NCBI GenBank assembly: GCA_052032225.1 | Contig: JBPEWY010000068.1 | Location: 1 to 38,590 of the forward strand | Source of the DNA: JBPEWY01 sp052032225 | GTDB taxonomy: Bacteria; Bacteroidota; Bacteroidia; Flavobacteriales; Flavobacteriaceae | Direction: 5' to 3' | DNA length: 38,590 nucleotides | Shown here: piece after piece, positions 1 to 6,467 of the stretch | Layout of the letters: every line of letters starts with the position of its first letter | How positions within the stretch are numbered: position 1 is the stretch's first letter | Notes under the pieces: generated by a model | Told to the model about the DNA's origin: nothing | Databases searched by the model: none | The model's input: only the letters and a program-made list of their open reading frames with translations | Position numbers and translations under genes: made by a program

Positions 1-395
1 GTATCTACCATAGTGCCTTCATCTACATAGGCACCAATATTAACATAACTTGGCATCATAATAACACCCTTAGAAATATAGGCTCCGTGTCTGGCAACTG
101 CATGAGGCACAACCCTGATGCCTTTTTCAGCATAATTTTTCTTCAAAGGGATTTTATCATGAAATTCAAGCGGGCCAGCCTCAATAGTTTCCATTTTCTG
201 TATAGGAAAATATAATACTACAGCTTTTTTAACCCACTCATTTACTTTCCAGCCATCACTAACGGGTTCGGCAACTCTTAATGTACCATTATCTAACAAG
301 TTAATTACCTCTCTAATTGCATTTATGGTTGTAGAATCTTGTAATAAAGCTCTATCTTCCCAAGCTGCTTCTATAATATTTTTTAAATCATTCAT
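1..395 (-). CDS. dapD: Tetrahydrodipicolinate N-succinyltransferase, N-terminal part (cut by window edge)
   Basis: Cytoplasmic lysine/meso-diaminopimelate pathway enzyme that succinylates tetrahydrodipicolinate. I translated 131 codons from the ATG at 395. The protein begins MNDLKNIIEAAWEDRALL, has the N-terminal helical domain, and continues into KAVVLYFPIQKME and RVVPHAVARHGAYISKGVIMMPSYVNIG-type sequence. This is the start of the left-handed beta-helix of hexapeptide repeats (GAYI, NIGAYVDEG). The catalytic C-terminal part lies outside the window. A second ATG two codons in gives MIxx only after loss of conserved residues, so 395 is preferred. The gene is divergent from ruvX, and a minus-strand promoter box at 411-418 lies just upstream. 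The family assignment is confident, but whether the gene is intact beyond base 1 cannot be seen. Confidence 0.93.
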   Translation of the reverse strand, partial: MNDLKNIIEAAWEDRALLQDSTTINAIREVINLLDNGTLRVAEPVSDGWKVNEWVKKAVVLYFPIQKMETIEAGPLEFHDKIPLKKNYAEKGIRVVPHAVARHGAYISKGVIMMPSYVNIGAYVDEGTMVD

Positions 396-410
396 CACTT
401 AAAATTTTCA

Positions 411-418
411 CAAAAATA
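411..418 (-). promoter_or_regulatory. Putative dapD promoter (-7 box)
   Basis: On the minus strand this reads TATTTTTG, a full match to the Bacteroidetes -7 consensus TAnnTTTG, 16 bases upstream of the dapD ATG. No good -33 TTG is visible at the usual spacing. The assignment rests on the box and its position only. Confidence 0.5.
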
Positions 419-471
419 GAACTCAATTATAATATCACAGCTGCTTTTTACACATATAACAATTTAAGCTG

Positions 472-479
472 TATTTTTG
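472..479 (+). promoter_or_regulatory. Putative ruvX promoter (-7 box)
   Basis: TATTTTTG matches TAnnTTTG exactly and lies 15 bases before the GTG at 495. It overlaps the in-frame TTG at 477, so that TTG is unlikely to be the start codon. It forms a back-to-back pair with the dapD box at 411-418. The -33 element is weak (a T-rich stretch near 445-450). Confidence 0.5.
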
Positions 480-494
480 CCAAAAATAGGCTTT

Positions 495-908
495 GTGGCG
501 CGAATTTTAGCAATAGATTACGGAAAAAAAAGGTGTGGTATAGCTGTTACCGATGAGCTCCAAATAATAGCATCGGGTTTAACAACAGTTTCTACCCCGG
601 AGCTTATAGATTTTTTAAAACAATATGTAGCTCAAGAAAAGGTAGAGCTTTTTATAGTAGGAAAACCTAAACGGTTAAATAATGAAGACTCGGAAAGTGA
701 ACAGTACATTACTCCCTTTTTAAAGAAGTTAGCTGAAATTTTTCCTAAAATACCTGTTGTAAGAGTAGATGAACGCTTTACCTCTAAAATGGCTTTTAAG
801 GCTATGATAGATGGAGGTTTAAAAAAGAAACAACGACAAAACAAAGCTCTAATAGACGAAATAAGCGCAACCATTATTTTACAATCGTATTTAGAGCAAA
901 ACAAATGA
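495..908 (+). CDS. ruvX: RuvX/YqgF family RNase H-like nuclease
   Basis: The YqgF/RuvX family has an RNase H fold and is implicated in pre-16S rRNA 5' maturation and, in some species, Holliday-junction resolution. The protein is 137 aa, the usual family length. It starts MARILAIDYGKKRCGIAVTD, with the metal-binding Asp in AIDYG. It then has FIVGKPKRLN, VVRVDERFTSKMA (catalytic Glu) and a C-terminal IDEISATIILQSYLE (catalytic Asp). I chose the GTG at 495 because the family begins exactly there. The TTG at 477 adds six non-family residues and lies in the promoter box. It overlaps the next gene by 4 bases (ATGA), so translation is probably coupled. It is the first gene of a run continuing through def. 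Confidence 0.9.
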   Translation: MARILAIDYGKKRCGIAVTDELQIIASGLTTVSTPELIDFLKQYVAQEKVELFIVGKPKRLNNEDSESEQYITPFLKKLAEIFPKIPVVRVDERFTSKMAFKAMIDGGLKKKQRQNKALIDEISATIILQSYLEQNK

Positions 909-1597
909 GTAAAGTAATTAGAGACATAGAAGTTTTTGTTCGCCGAAAAGTAAGACAGTATTTTGATTTTCACTATCAGAAGAAAGACAGACGAGCACTC
1001 TCTAAAAAAGAAGTAGTTGTAATAGCCAATAACTGCTGGGGTGGACAAATATACCAATGGTTAAACATGCCATACAATTCTCCTTTAGCAGGATTATTTT
1101 TATATGGTCCGTGTTACATGAAATTGCTAAATAATTTACACTATTATTTACAACAAAATTTAGTTTTTATAGAGGAATCTAAATATAAAGATAGACCCAA
1201 AACCTATCCTTTAGCTTTGTTAGACGATATTGAGGTTCATTTTACACATTATAAAACAGAAGAAGAGGCTAAAGCTAAATGGGAAAGAAGAACGCAACGA
1301 TTGTTACAGCATAAAGATGTGAATGAGTATTTTTATATGATTTGTGATCGTGAACGAGTTACATACAACATGATAAAAGAGTTTCATAAATTACCCTTTA
1401 AAAATAAAATTTCGTTTGCAATTTATAATGTAGATGGGCTTAACAATAAACAACATATTAAAGTTTACGAACGACCAAAGGATAAAAAAGAAACTACCCC
1501 TAACGGAAAAAAAATGTTTAAACTCACATTTTTATATTTTGATTTGATACATTGGTTTAATACAGGAGAAATAAAAAGAACAAGATTTAAAAACTAA
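905..1597 (+). CDS. DUF1919 family protein (exopolysaccharide-locus type)
   Basis: 230 aa, cytoplasmic, with no signal peptide or membrane helix. It matches the DUF1919 pattern well. After a basic N-terminus it has VVVIANNCWGGQIYQWL, then MPYNSPLAGLFLYG (about residues 56-69), a YMKLLNNLHYYL stretch, YPLALLDDIEVHFTHYKTEE (about 101-120), AKWERRTQRL and LPFKNKISF (about 163-171). DUF1919 members usually occur in capsule or exopolysaccharide loci, where their reaction is not established to my knowledge. A glycan-related role is therefore only inference. The placement is odd: it sits between two housekeeping genes, overlapping ruvX by 4 bases and ending 4 bases before def, so it is cotranscribed with them. 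Base composition does not stand out. Confidence 0.8.
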   Translation: MSKVIRDIEVFVRRKVRQYFDFHYQKKDRRALSKKEVVVIANNCWGGQIYQWLNMPYNSPLAGLFLYGPCYMKLLNNLHYYLQQNLVFIEESKYKDRPKTYPLALLDDIEVHFTHYKTEEEAKAKWERRTQRLLQHKDVNEYFYMICDRERVTYNMIKEFHKLPFKNKISFAIYNVDGLNNKQHIKVYERPKDKKETTPNGKKMFKLTFLYFDLIHWFNTGEIKRTRFKN

Positions 1598-1601
1598 TAA
1601 A

Positions 1602-2192
1602 ATGATATACCCAATTGTAGCCTATGGCGATCCGGTTTTACGAAAAGTTGGAAAAGAAATAGATACAACGTACCCAAAACTACAAGAGTTAATAGATAGC
1701 ATGTTCGAAACTATGTACAATGCATATGGAGTGGGGCTTGCGGCACCTCAAATAGGGTTGCCCATTAGACTTTTTGTAGTAGACACCTCTCCGTTTGCAG
1801 AAGATGATGAATTAAGTGATGAAGAAAGAACACAGTTAAAAGGATTTAAAAAAGTTTTTATTAACGCAAAAATAGAAGAAGAAACCGGAGAAGAATGGAC
1901 CTTTAATGAAGGCTGTTTAAGTATTCCGGATGTGCGTGAAGATGTTACAAGAAAACCAACGATTACAATTACCTATCAAGACGAAAATTTTAACAAACAT
2001 ACAGAAACCTACTCTGGCTTAATAGCAAGAGTTATACAGCATGAGTACGACCATATAGAAGGAATTTTGTTTACAGATAAATTATCATCATTAAAAAAAC
2101 GCTTGTTAAAAAGAAAACTCTCAAACATATCTAAAGGAAAAATAGCTGTAGATTATAGAATGCGTTTTCCAGAAGCCAAAAAGGCACGTTAA
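1602..2192 (+). CDS. def: Peptide deformylase
   Basis: 196 aa metalloenzyme that removes the formyl group from the initiator methionine of new proteins. All three family motifs are present: GVGLAAPQIG at residues 43-52, EGCLSIP at 103-109 (metal ligand Cys105) and QHEYDH at 146-151 (ligands His147 and His151, catalytic Glu148). An acidic insertion at about residues 66-80 and a Lys/Arg-rich C-terminal tail fit Bacteroidetes deformylases. The ATG at 1602 is 4 bases after the DUF1919 stop. No fmt gene is adjacent. It is third in the ruvX run. The 53 bases before the next gene include a possible weak promoter, TAATATTG at 2220-2227. Confidence 0.96.
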   Translation: MIYPIVAYGDPVLRKVGKEIDTTYPKLQELIDSMFETMYNAYGVGLAAPQIGLPIRLFVVDTSPFAEDDELSDEERTQLKGFKKVFINAKIEEETGEEWTFNEGCLSIPDVREDVTRKPTITITYQDENFNKHTETYSGLIARVIQHEYDHIEGILFTDKLSSLKKRLLKRKLSNISKGKIAVDYRMRFPEAKKAR

Positions 2193-2245
2193 AAAAGCAT
2201 GTCTAATTAATATATTTTTTAATATTGCGCCATAAAACAGAACGT

Positions 2246-2677
2246 ATGACACTAGATAAAATATTAGCCATTTCAGGAAAACCGGGTTTATACGAATTAA
2301 AAGCTCAAACCAGAACCGGTTTCGTAGCAGAATCGCTTTTAGACGGTAAAAAAGTATCTGTAGGTATAACCAGCAACGTGAGTGTATTGTCTGAAATAGC
2401 AATTTATACACTTAGTGAAGAGGTGCCTTTACGTGAGGTTTTTAAAAAAATTCAGGAGAAAGAAAACAATGGTAAAACCAGCATATCTCATAAAGAAAGT
2501 AAAGACAAGTTAGAAGAGTACTTTTTTGAGGTTTTACCCGATTATGATGAAGAAAGAGTTTATGCTTCAGATATAAAGAAAGTTATTCAATGGTACAATA
2601 TTCTTGTAGATAAAGGATTTGATAATTTTGAGAATCCAGAAGAAGCACCAAAAGAAGCATCAGAAACTAAAGAATAA
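2246..2677 (+). CDS. DUF5606 domain protein
   Basis: 143 aa cytoplasmic protein of unknown function, widely found beside def and mazG in flavobacteria. It begins MTLDKILAISGKPGLYEL and continues KAQTRTGFVAESLLDGKKVSV, a small beta-rich domain over roughly residues 1-70. A helical segment follows (FFEVLPDYDEERVYASDIKKVIQWYNIL), then an acidic tail rich in Glu, Pro and Ala. I use the ATG at 2246 because the family starts MxLDKILxISGKPGL. The in-frame TTG at 2225 is inside a possible -7 box (2220-2227). A rho-independent terminator at 2703-2730 ends the transcript. No catalytic motif is visible, so no function is claimed. Confidence 0.82.
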   Translation: MTLDKILAISGKPGLYELKAQTRTGFVAESLLDGKKVSVGITSNVSVLSEIAIYTLSEEVPLREVFKKIQEKENNGKTSISHKESKDKLEEYFFEVLPDYDEERVYASDIKKVIQWYNILVDKGFDNFENPEEAPKEASETKE

Positions 2678-2702
2678 AGTTTTAAGAATGTTTTAGCAAA
2701 AG

Positions 2703-2730
2703 CCTCTCGATTAACCCGAGAGGTTTTTTT
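2703..2730 (+). terminator. Rho-independent terminator after the DUF5606 gene
   Basis: A 7-bp GC-rich stem, CCTCTCG (2703-2709) and CGAGAGG (2717-2723), has a 7-base loop and is followed directly by seven Ts. It separates the ruvX-def run from mazG. Confidence 0.9.
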
Positions 2731-2801
2731 GTTAACAATAAACCCATATAGGCTTAAAACAATACACGGTATAATAGTATTTTTACATAAAATGTAGCAC
2801 T

Positions 2802-3578
2802 ATGAAAAATAGGAGAGCAGAGCAGTTAGCTGCAATAGATAGGCTTTTAACAATTATGGATGAACTTAGAGAAAAATGTCCGTGGGACAGAAAGCAAACC
2901 ATGGAAAGCCTACGTCATCTAACCATAGAAGAAACCTACGAACTTGGCGATGCTATTTTAGATAATAACCTGGATGAAATAAAAAAAGAACTGGGAGATT
3001 TATTACTTCATATTATATTTTACGCCAAAATTGGTAGCGAGAAAAAAGCGTTTGACATAGCCGATGTAGCAAACAGTATAAGCGATAAGCTAATAGAAAG
3101 ACACCCGCATATTTATGGAGATGTGACCGTAAAAGATGAAGAAGAAGTAAAGCAAAATTGGGAAAACTTAAAACTAAAAGAAGGTAAAAAAAGTGTTTTA
3201 GAAGGAGTTCCCGGTAGTTTACCGGCTATGGTAAAAGCAAACAGAATACAAGATAAAGTTGCCGGAGTTGGTTTTGATTGGGAACACCCTGACCAAGTGT
3301 TTGAAAAGTTAAAAGAAGAGCTTAAAGAGTTTCAAGAAGAGGTAAAAACAGGCGATAAGAATGCTATAGAATCTGAGTTTGGAGATGTTTTATTTTCTAT
3401 GATTAATTATGCAAGATTTTTAAAAATTAATCCTGAAAATGCTTTAGAGCGCACCAATAAAAAATTTATAAAAAGGTTTCAGTATTTAGAGCAAAAAGCT
3501 AATCAAATAGGAAAATCGCTCAAAGAAATGAGTCTTCAAGAAATGGATGTTTTTTGGGAAGAAGCCAAGAAAATTTAA
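2802..3578 (+). CDS. mazG: Nucleoside triphosphate pyrophosphohydrolase MazG
   Basis: 258 aa with the classic two-domain MazG layout, which hydrolyses NTPs or dNTPs to monophosphates and pyrophosphate as a house-cleaning enzyme. Domain 1 has CPWDR (26-30), SLRHLTIEETYEL (36-48) and KKELGDLLLH (61-70). Domain 2 has VGFDW (156-160), KEELKEFQEE (171-180) and ESEFGDVLFSM (190-200). The acidic EExxE/ExxD sets that bind Mg2+ are intact in both halves, as in E. coli MazG (about 260 aa). No toxin-antitoxin partner is adjacent. It lies after a terminator. A possible -7 box, TATTTTTA near 2779-2786, has one mismatch. The order def-DUF5606-mazG is common in flavobacteria. Confidence 0.95.
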   Translation: MKNRRAEQLAAIDRLLTIMDELREKCPWDRKQTMESLRHLTIEETYELGDAILDNNLDEIKKELGDLLLHIIFYAKIGSEKKAFDIADVANSISDKLIERHPHIYGDVTVKDEEEVKQNWENLKLKEGKKSVLEGVPGSLPAMVKANRIQDKVAGVGFDWEHPDQVFEKLKEELKEFQEEVKTGDKNAIESEFGDVLFSMINYARFLKINPENALERTNKKFIKRFQYLEQKANQIGKSLKEMSLQEMDVFWEEAKKI

Positions 3579-3605
3579 AATTCATCTAACTAACTTAAAA
3601 GCATT

Positions 3606-3613
3606 TATATTTG
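3606..3613 (+). promoter_or_regulatory. Putative promoter (-7 box) of the MATE gene
   Basis: TATATTTG matches TAnnTTTG exactly and lies 18 bases before the ATG at 3632. No clear -33 TTG is seen. Confidence 0.45.
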
Positions 3614-3631
3614 TGCCTTTAACAAAACTTC

Positions 3632-5023
3632 ATGCTTACCAACTACACCAAAGAATTTAGGTATAATTTAAAGCTGGCATCTCCTGTTATGTTGGGGTTG
3701 CTTGGTCATACTTTTGTAGCCTTTGCCGATAATATTATGGTTGGGCAATTGGGCACTGCAGAACTGGCTGCTGTATCGCTTGGTAATAGCTTTATTTTTA
3801 TCGCAATGTCTCTGGGAATTGGTTTTTCTACTGCAATAACACCTTTAGTTGCAGAGGCCGATGGAGAAGGAGATATTACTAAAGGGAAAAGTGTTTTAAA
3901 GCACGGACTTTTTTTGTGCACAGTTTTAGGAGCACTATTGTTTTTCTTTATACTGTTTGCTAAACCCTTAATGTACTACATGGATCAGCCCGAAGAGGTT
4001 GTAATATTAGCAATGCCTTATTTAGACCTTGTTGCGTTCTCTTTAATTCCGTTAGTAATGTTTCAGGCACTTAAGCAATTTTCCGAAGGGTTGTCTCAAA
4101 CACGTTATCCAATGTATGCTACGGTAATAGCAAACGTTGTAAATATAACTTTAAACTATTTACTGATATTTGGAGTTTGGGTTTTCCCAAAATTAGGAAT
4201 TATTGGTGCAGCCATTGGGACATTAGTTTCTAGAATAATAATGGTAAGCTACCTTTGGTTTATTTTGGTTGGTAAAGAAAAATTTAAACCCTACACAGCT
4301 AAATTTAATTTTAGAAATATTAAAAAAACAGTACTTCAAAAAATTATTGGATTAGGATTTCCGTCTGCTTTACAAATGTTGTTTGAAGTAGCTGTATTTA
4401 CAGCAGCTATATGGCTTAGCGGGGTTCTTGGCAAAAACCCTCAAGCAGCCAATCAGATAGCACTTAATTTATCTAGCATGACATTTATGGTTGCCATGGG
4501 GCTTAGTGTTGCTGCCATGGTTAGAGTTGGAAACCAAAAAGGATTGAAGAATTTTGTTGATTTAAGAAGAATTGCCTTTTCGGTATTTATTTTAACCATT
4601 TTATTAGACATAGTATTTGCTGGGTTGTTTTTAGCTTTTAATGAATGGTTGCCAACTATATATTTAGACGAAAACGATATTACCAATCAAGCTGATAATT
4701 TTGAGGTAATTACCATTGCATCTAAACTTTTATTAGTAGCAGCTTTTTTTCAAATATCAGACGGAGTACAAGTTGTGGTGTTAGGTGCTTTACGAGGGTT
4801 ACAAGATGTAAAAATTCCAACGCTAATAACCTTTATAGCGTATTGGGTTATAGGATTTCCTGTATCGTACTATTTAGGATTAAAAACCGAGTTTGGCAGC
4901 ATGGGCATTTGGATTGGACTTCTTGCCGGGCTTACAGCTTCTGCCGTAATGTTGTATCTTCGTTTTAACTTTTTAACTAAAAAATTAATTCAAACAAAAT
5001 TAATAGAAAATGCAACTACCTAA
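3632..5023 (+). CDS. MATE family efflux transporter (NorM-like)
   Basis: 463 aa inner-membrane protein with about 12 hydrophobic helices. It belongs to the MATE family, which exports cationic drugs or metabolites using Na+ or H+. N-terminal family sequence includes LASPVMLGLLGHTFVAFADNIMVGQLG (about residues 15-41) and SLGIGFSTAITPLVAEADGEGD. The second half repeats this with ALQMLFEVAVFTAAIWLSG and MVRVGNQKG (about 297-305). RGLQDVKIPTLIT-type sequence is near residue 389. Length is typical. The start is an ATG 18 bases after a -7 box. Its last 14 bases overlap the next small gene. The substrate cannot be told from sequence. Confidence 0.92.
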   Translation: MLTNYTKEFRYNLKLASPVMLGLLGHTFVAFADNIMVGQLGTAELAAVSLGNSFIFIAMSLGIGFSTAITPLVAEADGEGDITKGKSVLKHGLFLCTVLGALLFFFILFAKPLMYYMDQPEEVVILAMPYLDLVAFSLIPLVMFQALKQFSEGLSQTRYPMYATVIANVVNITLNYLLIFGVWVFPKLGIIGAAIGTLVSRIIMVSYLWFILVGKEKFKPYTAKFNFRNIKKTVLQKIIGLGFPSALQMLFEVAVFTAAIWLSGVLGKNPQAANQIALNLSSMTFMVAMGLSVAAMVRVGNQKGLKNFVDLRRIAFSVFILTILLDIVFAGLFLAFNEWLPTIYLDENDITNQADNFEVITIASKLLLVAAFFQISDGVQVVVLGALRGLQDVKIPTLITFIAYWVIGFPVSYYLGLKTEFGSMGIWIGLLAGLTASAVMLYLRFNFLTKKLIQTKLIENATT

Positions 5024-5240
5024 ATTTATTTTGGGGGACAATACAGATTACCCGGATGCAATATTTATAATTCATACAGATTATCCAAGGTTTATTTTAA
5101 ACTTAGCAACCGATGAGGTTGAGTGGTTAGAAGATTTTGATCCGGCTGATGAAAAAGAGTTAGCAGCAGAAGCAGAAAACCTTATTCAGGCTGCAACCGA
5201 TTTTTACGATAGAGAAGTATCTAGATATGAGCAAGAGTAA
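5010..5240 (+). CDS. Small acidic conserved-type hypothetical protein
   Basis: 76 aa, strongly acidic, soluble, with no signal peptide. It starts MQLPKFILGDNTDYPDAIFI, then has HTDYPRFILNLATDEVEWLEDF and a helical C-terminal half (ADEKELAAEAENLIQAATDFYDREVSRY). Two DYP repeats (residues 13-15 and about 24-26) are visible. It overlaps the MATE gene by 14 bases and the PAP2 gene by 1 base (TAATG), which supports real, coupled translation. I recall similar small proteins in flavobacteria, but no function is known to me. It could be an accessory of either neighbour. Confidence 0.72.
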   Translation: MQLPKFILGDNTDYPDAIFIIHTDYPRFILNLATDEVEWLEDFDPADEKELAAEAENLIQAATDFYDREVSRYEQE

Positions 5241-5800
5241 TGAATAAACTAATAGAGTTAGATAAAGAAGTTTTTTTGTTTTTAAACAATTTGGGCTCGC
5301 CTACATGGGATACCTTTTGGTTAACCTTAACTAATAAATGGGCATCCATACCGCTTTATTTGCTACTACTTTATTTTGCGTACCAAAAACTCACAAAAAA
5401 ACAATTACTATACCTGTTACTTTTTGTTGCATTATTAATAACTGCTACAGACCAATTGGCTAACTTTTTTAAATACGGAGTAGCCAGATTACGCCCTTGT
5501 CATGACGAAACATTACAAGGGTTGGTTAGGTTAGTAAAGGAGTCTTGTGGCGGACGTTTTGGTTATTTTTCTGCTCATGCAGCCAATTCTTTTGCAGTGG
5601 CTACTTTTTTCTCGATTTTGTTTAAAAAACAATACTCTTGGCTCCCCTTTTTATTAATTGTTTGGGCACTTAGTGTTGCTTATAGCCGAATTTATATTGG
5701 TGTGCATTTTCCGTTAGACGTAATTACCGGAATTAGTTTTGGAATGCTTTTAGGATGGCTTTTTAGCTACTTGCTTTATAAACTTTATAGGGTAATTTAA
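5240..5800 (+). CDS. PAP2 family membrane phosphatase
   Basis: 186 aa membrane protein with about five or six helices. The PAP2 acid-phosphatase signature is complete but slightly variant. Motif 1 is K78-x6-R85P86 (KYGVARLRP). Motif 2 is FSAHA (110-114), with SAH in place of the usual PSGH and His113 as general acid. Motif 3 is SRIYIGVHFPLD (149-160), with nucleophile His156 and Asp160. Such enzymes dephosphorylate undecaprenyl pyrophosphate, phosphatidylglycerophosphate or lipid A. Its 3' end overlaps by 4 bases the convergent run of lipid-glycosylation genes, so a role on lipid-linked phosphate or sugar is plausible but is inference. It is coupled to the upstream gene by a 1-base overlap. 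Confidence 0.88.
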   Translation: MNKLIELDKEVFLFLNNLGSPTWDTFWLTLTNKWASIPLYLLLLYFAYQKLTKKQLLYLLLFVALLITATDQLANFFKYGVARLRPCHDETLQGLVRLVKESCGGRFGYFSAHAANSFAVATFFSILFKKQYSWLPFLLIVWALSVAYSRIYIGVHFPLDVITGISFGMLLGWLFSYLLYKLYRVI

Positions 5801-6465
5801 TTTTTCTTGTATATATGTTCGTTTAAAGGATTTAAGAAAATTAAAAAGAATATTACACCAAAAGCAAGTTCGTAAACTTCCCACTTTCTACTTGAAGGAT
5901 TTATTGCCACTAAAATAGTTCCAATAATAAATGCAATGGTATGGTGCCATTTAACAATGGGCACAGCAAACATAGTAGCTAAGTTTTTTACCCATTGTTT
6001 TTTTCTGTATAGAACGGGCGTTATTAGAAGATATATTACCATAATCAGCATTAAAAGCTGACTAAAAATAAGTTTGTTTATTTTTTTTCCGCCAACAACT
6101 AAATTGTGCAAATTGGTTTCTCCTTGAGCATTATTTTTTAAAAAAAACTCTGAAGATTCTATATTAAAAATACGTTGTCCCCAAGAGATCTCCTCTCCGG
6201 CACCAAACAAAAAAAGTAAAGCAAATAATGCAACTCCAAGTTTCCAGGTGCCTGATTTTATTTTCCAGAACGAAAACAATCTGTATAAACAAAGAATACT
6301 AATGCAAAATAAAAGTAAAGCAGTAGTGTATTCTATTGTACCATCTTCTGCAGAGTAAACTTCATCAAAATATTGTAAATCTGTAAAACCAAAATATATT
6401 CCTAATAAGAAAACAAGGCCTAAGAAAGCGTACCCAAGAATATCGGTTTTTGTTAAATTATTCAT
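5797..6465 (-). CDS. Polytopic membrane protein of unknown function with GEEISWGQR motif
   Basis: 222 aa with about six hydrophobic helices. I do not recognise a named function. The striking part is polar and looks conserved: GEEISWGQRIF (90-100) at the end of a helix, and NAQGETNLHN (112-121) shortly after, with a His pair at 174-175 and Glu196/Glu199 in WEVYEL. Acidic and His residues at membrane edges could form a metal or catalytic site, as in membrane hydrolases or lipid-modifying enzymes. That is inference only. The start lies 2 bases after the GT39 stop, so it is the last gene of that run. It converges with the PAP2 gene, overlapping it by 4 bases. Confidence 0.8.
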   Translation of the reverse strand: MNNLTKTDILGYAFLGLVFLLGIYFGFTDLQYFDEVYSAEDGTIEYTTALLLFCISILCLYRLFSFWKIKSGTWKLGVALFALLFLFGAGEEISWGQRIFNIESSEFFLKNNAQGETNLHNLVVGGKKINKLIFSQLLMLIMVIYLLITPVLYRKKQWVKNLATMFAVPIVKWHHTIAFIIGTILVAINPSSRKWEVYELAFGVIFFLIFLNPLNEHIYKKN

Positions 6466-6467
6466 TT

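Noticed and set aside
477..494. TTG at 477 as the ruvX start
   Set aside because: It lies in a TAnnTTTG promoter box, and the six added residues are not family sequence. GTG 495 gives the standard N-terminus.
632..1057. 141-codon open frame on the minus strand across ruvX and the DUF1919 gene
   Set aside because: It is antisense to two genes with clear family motifs, and it shows no motif of its own.
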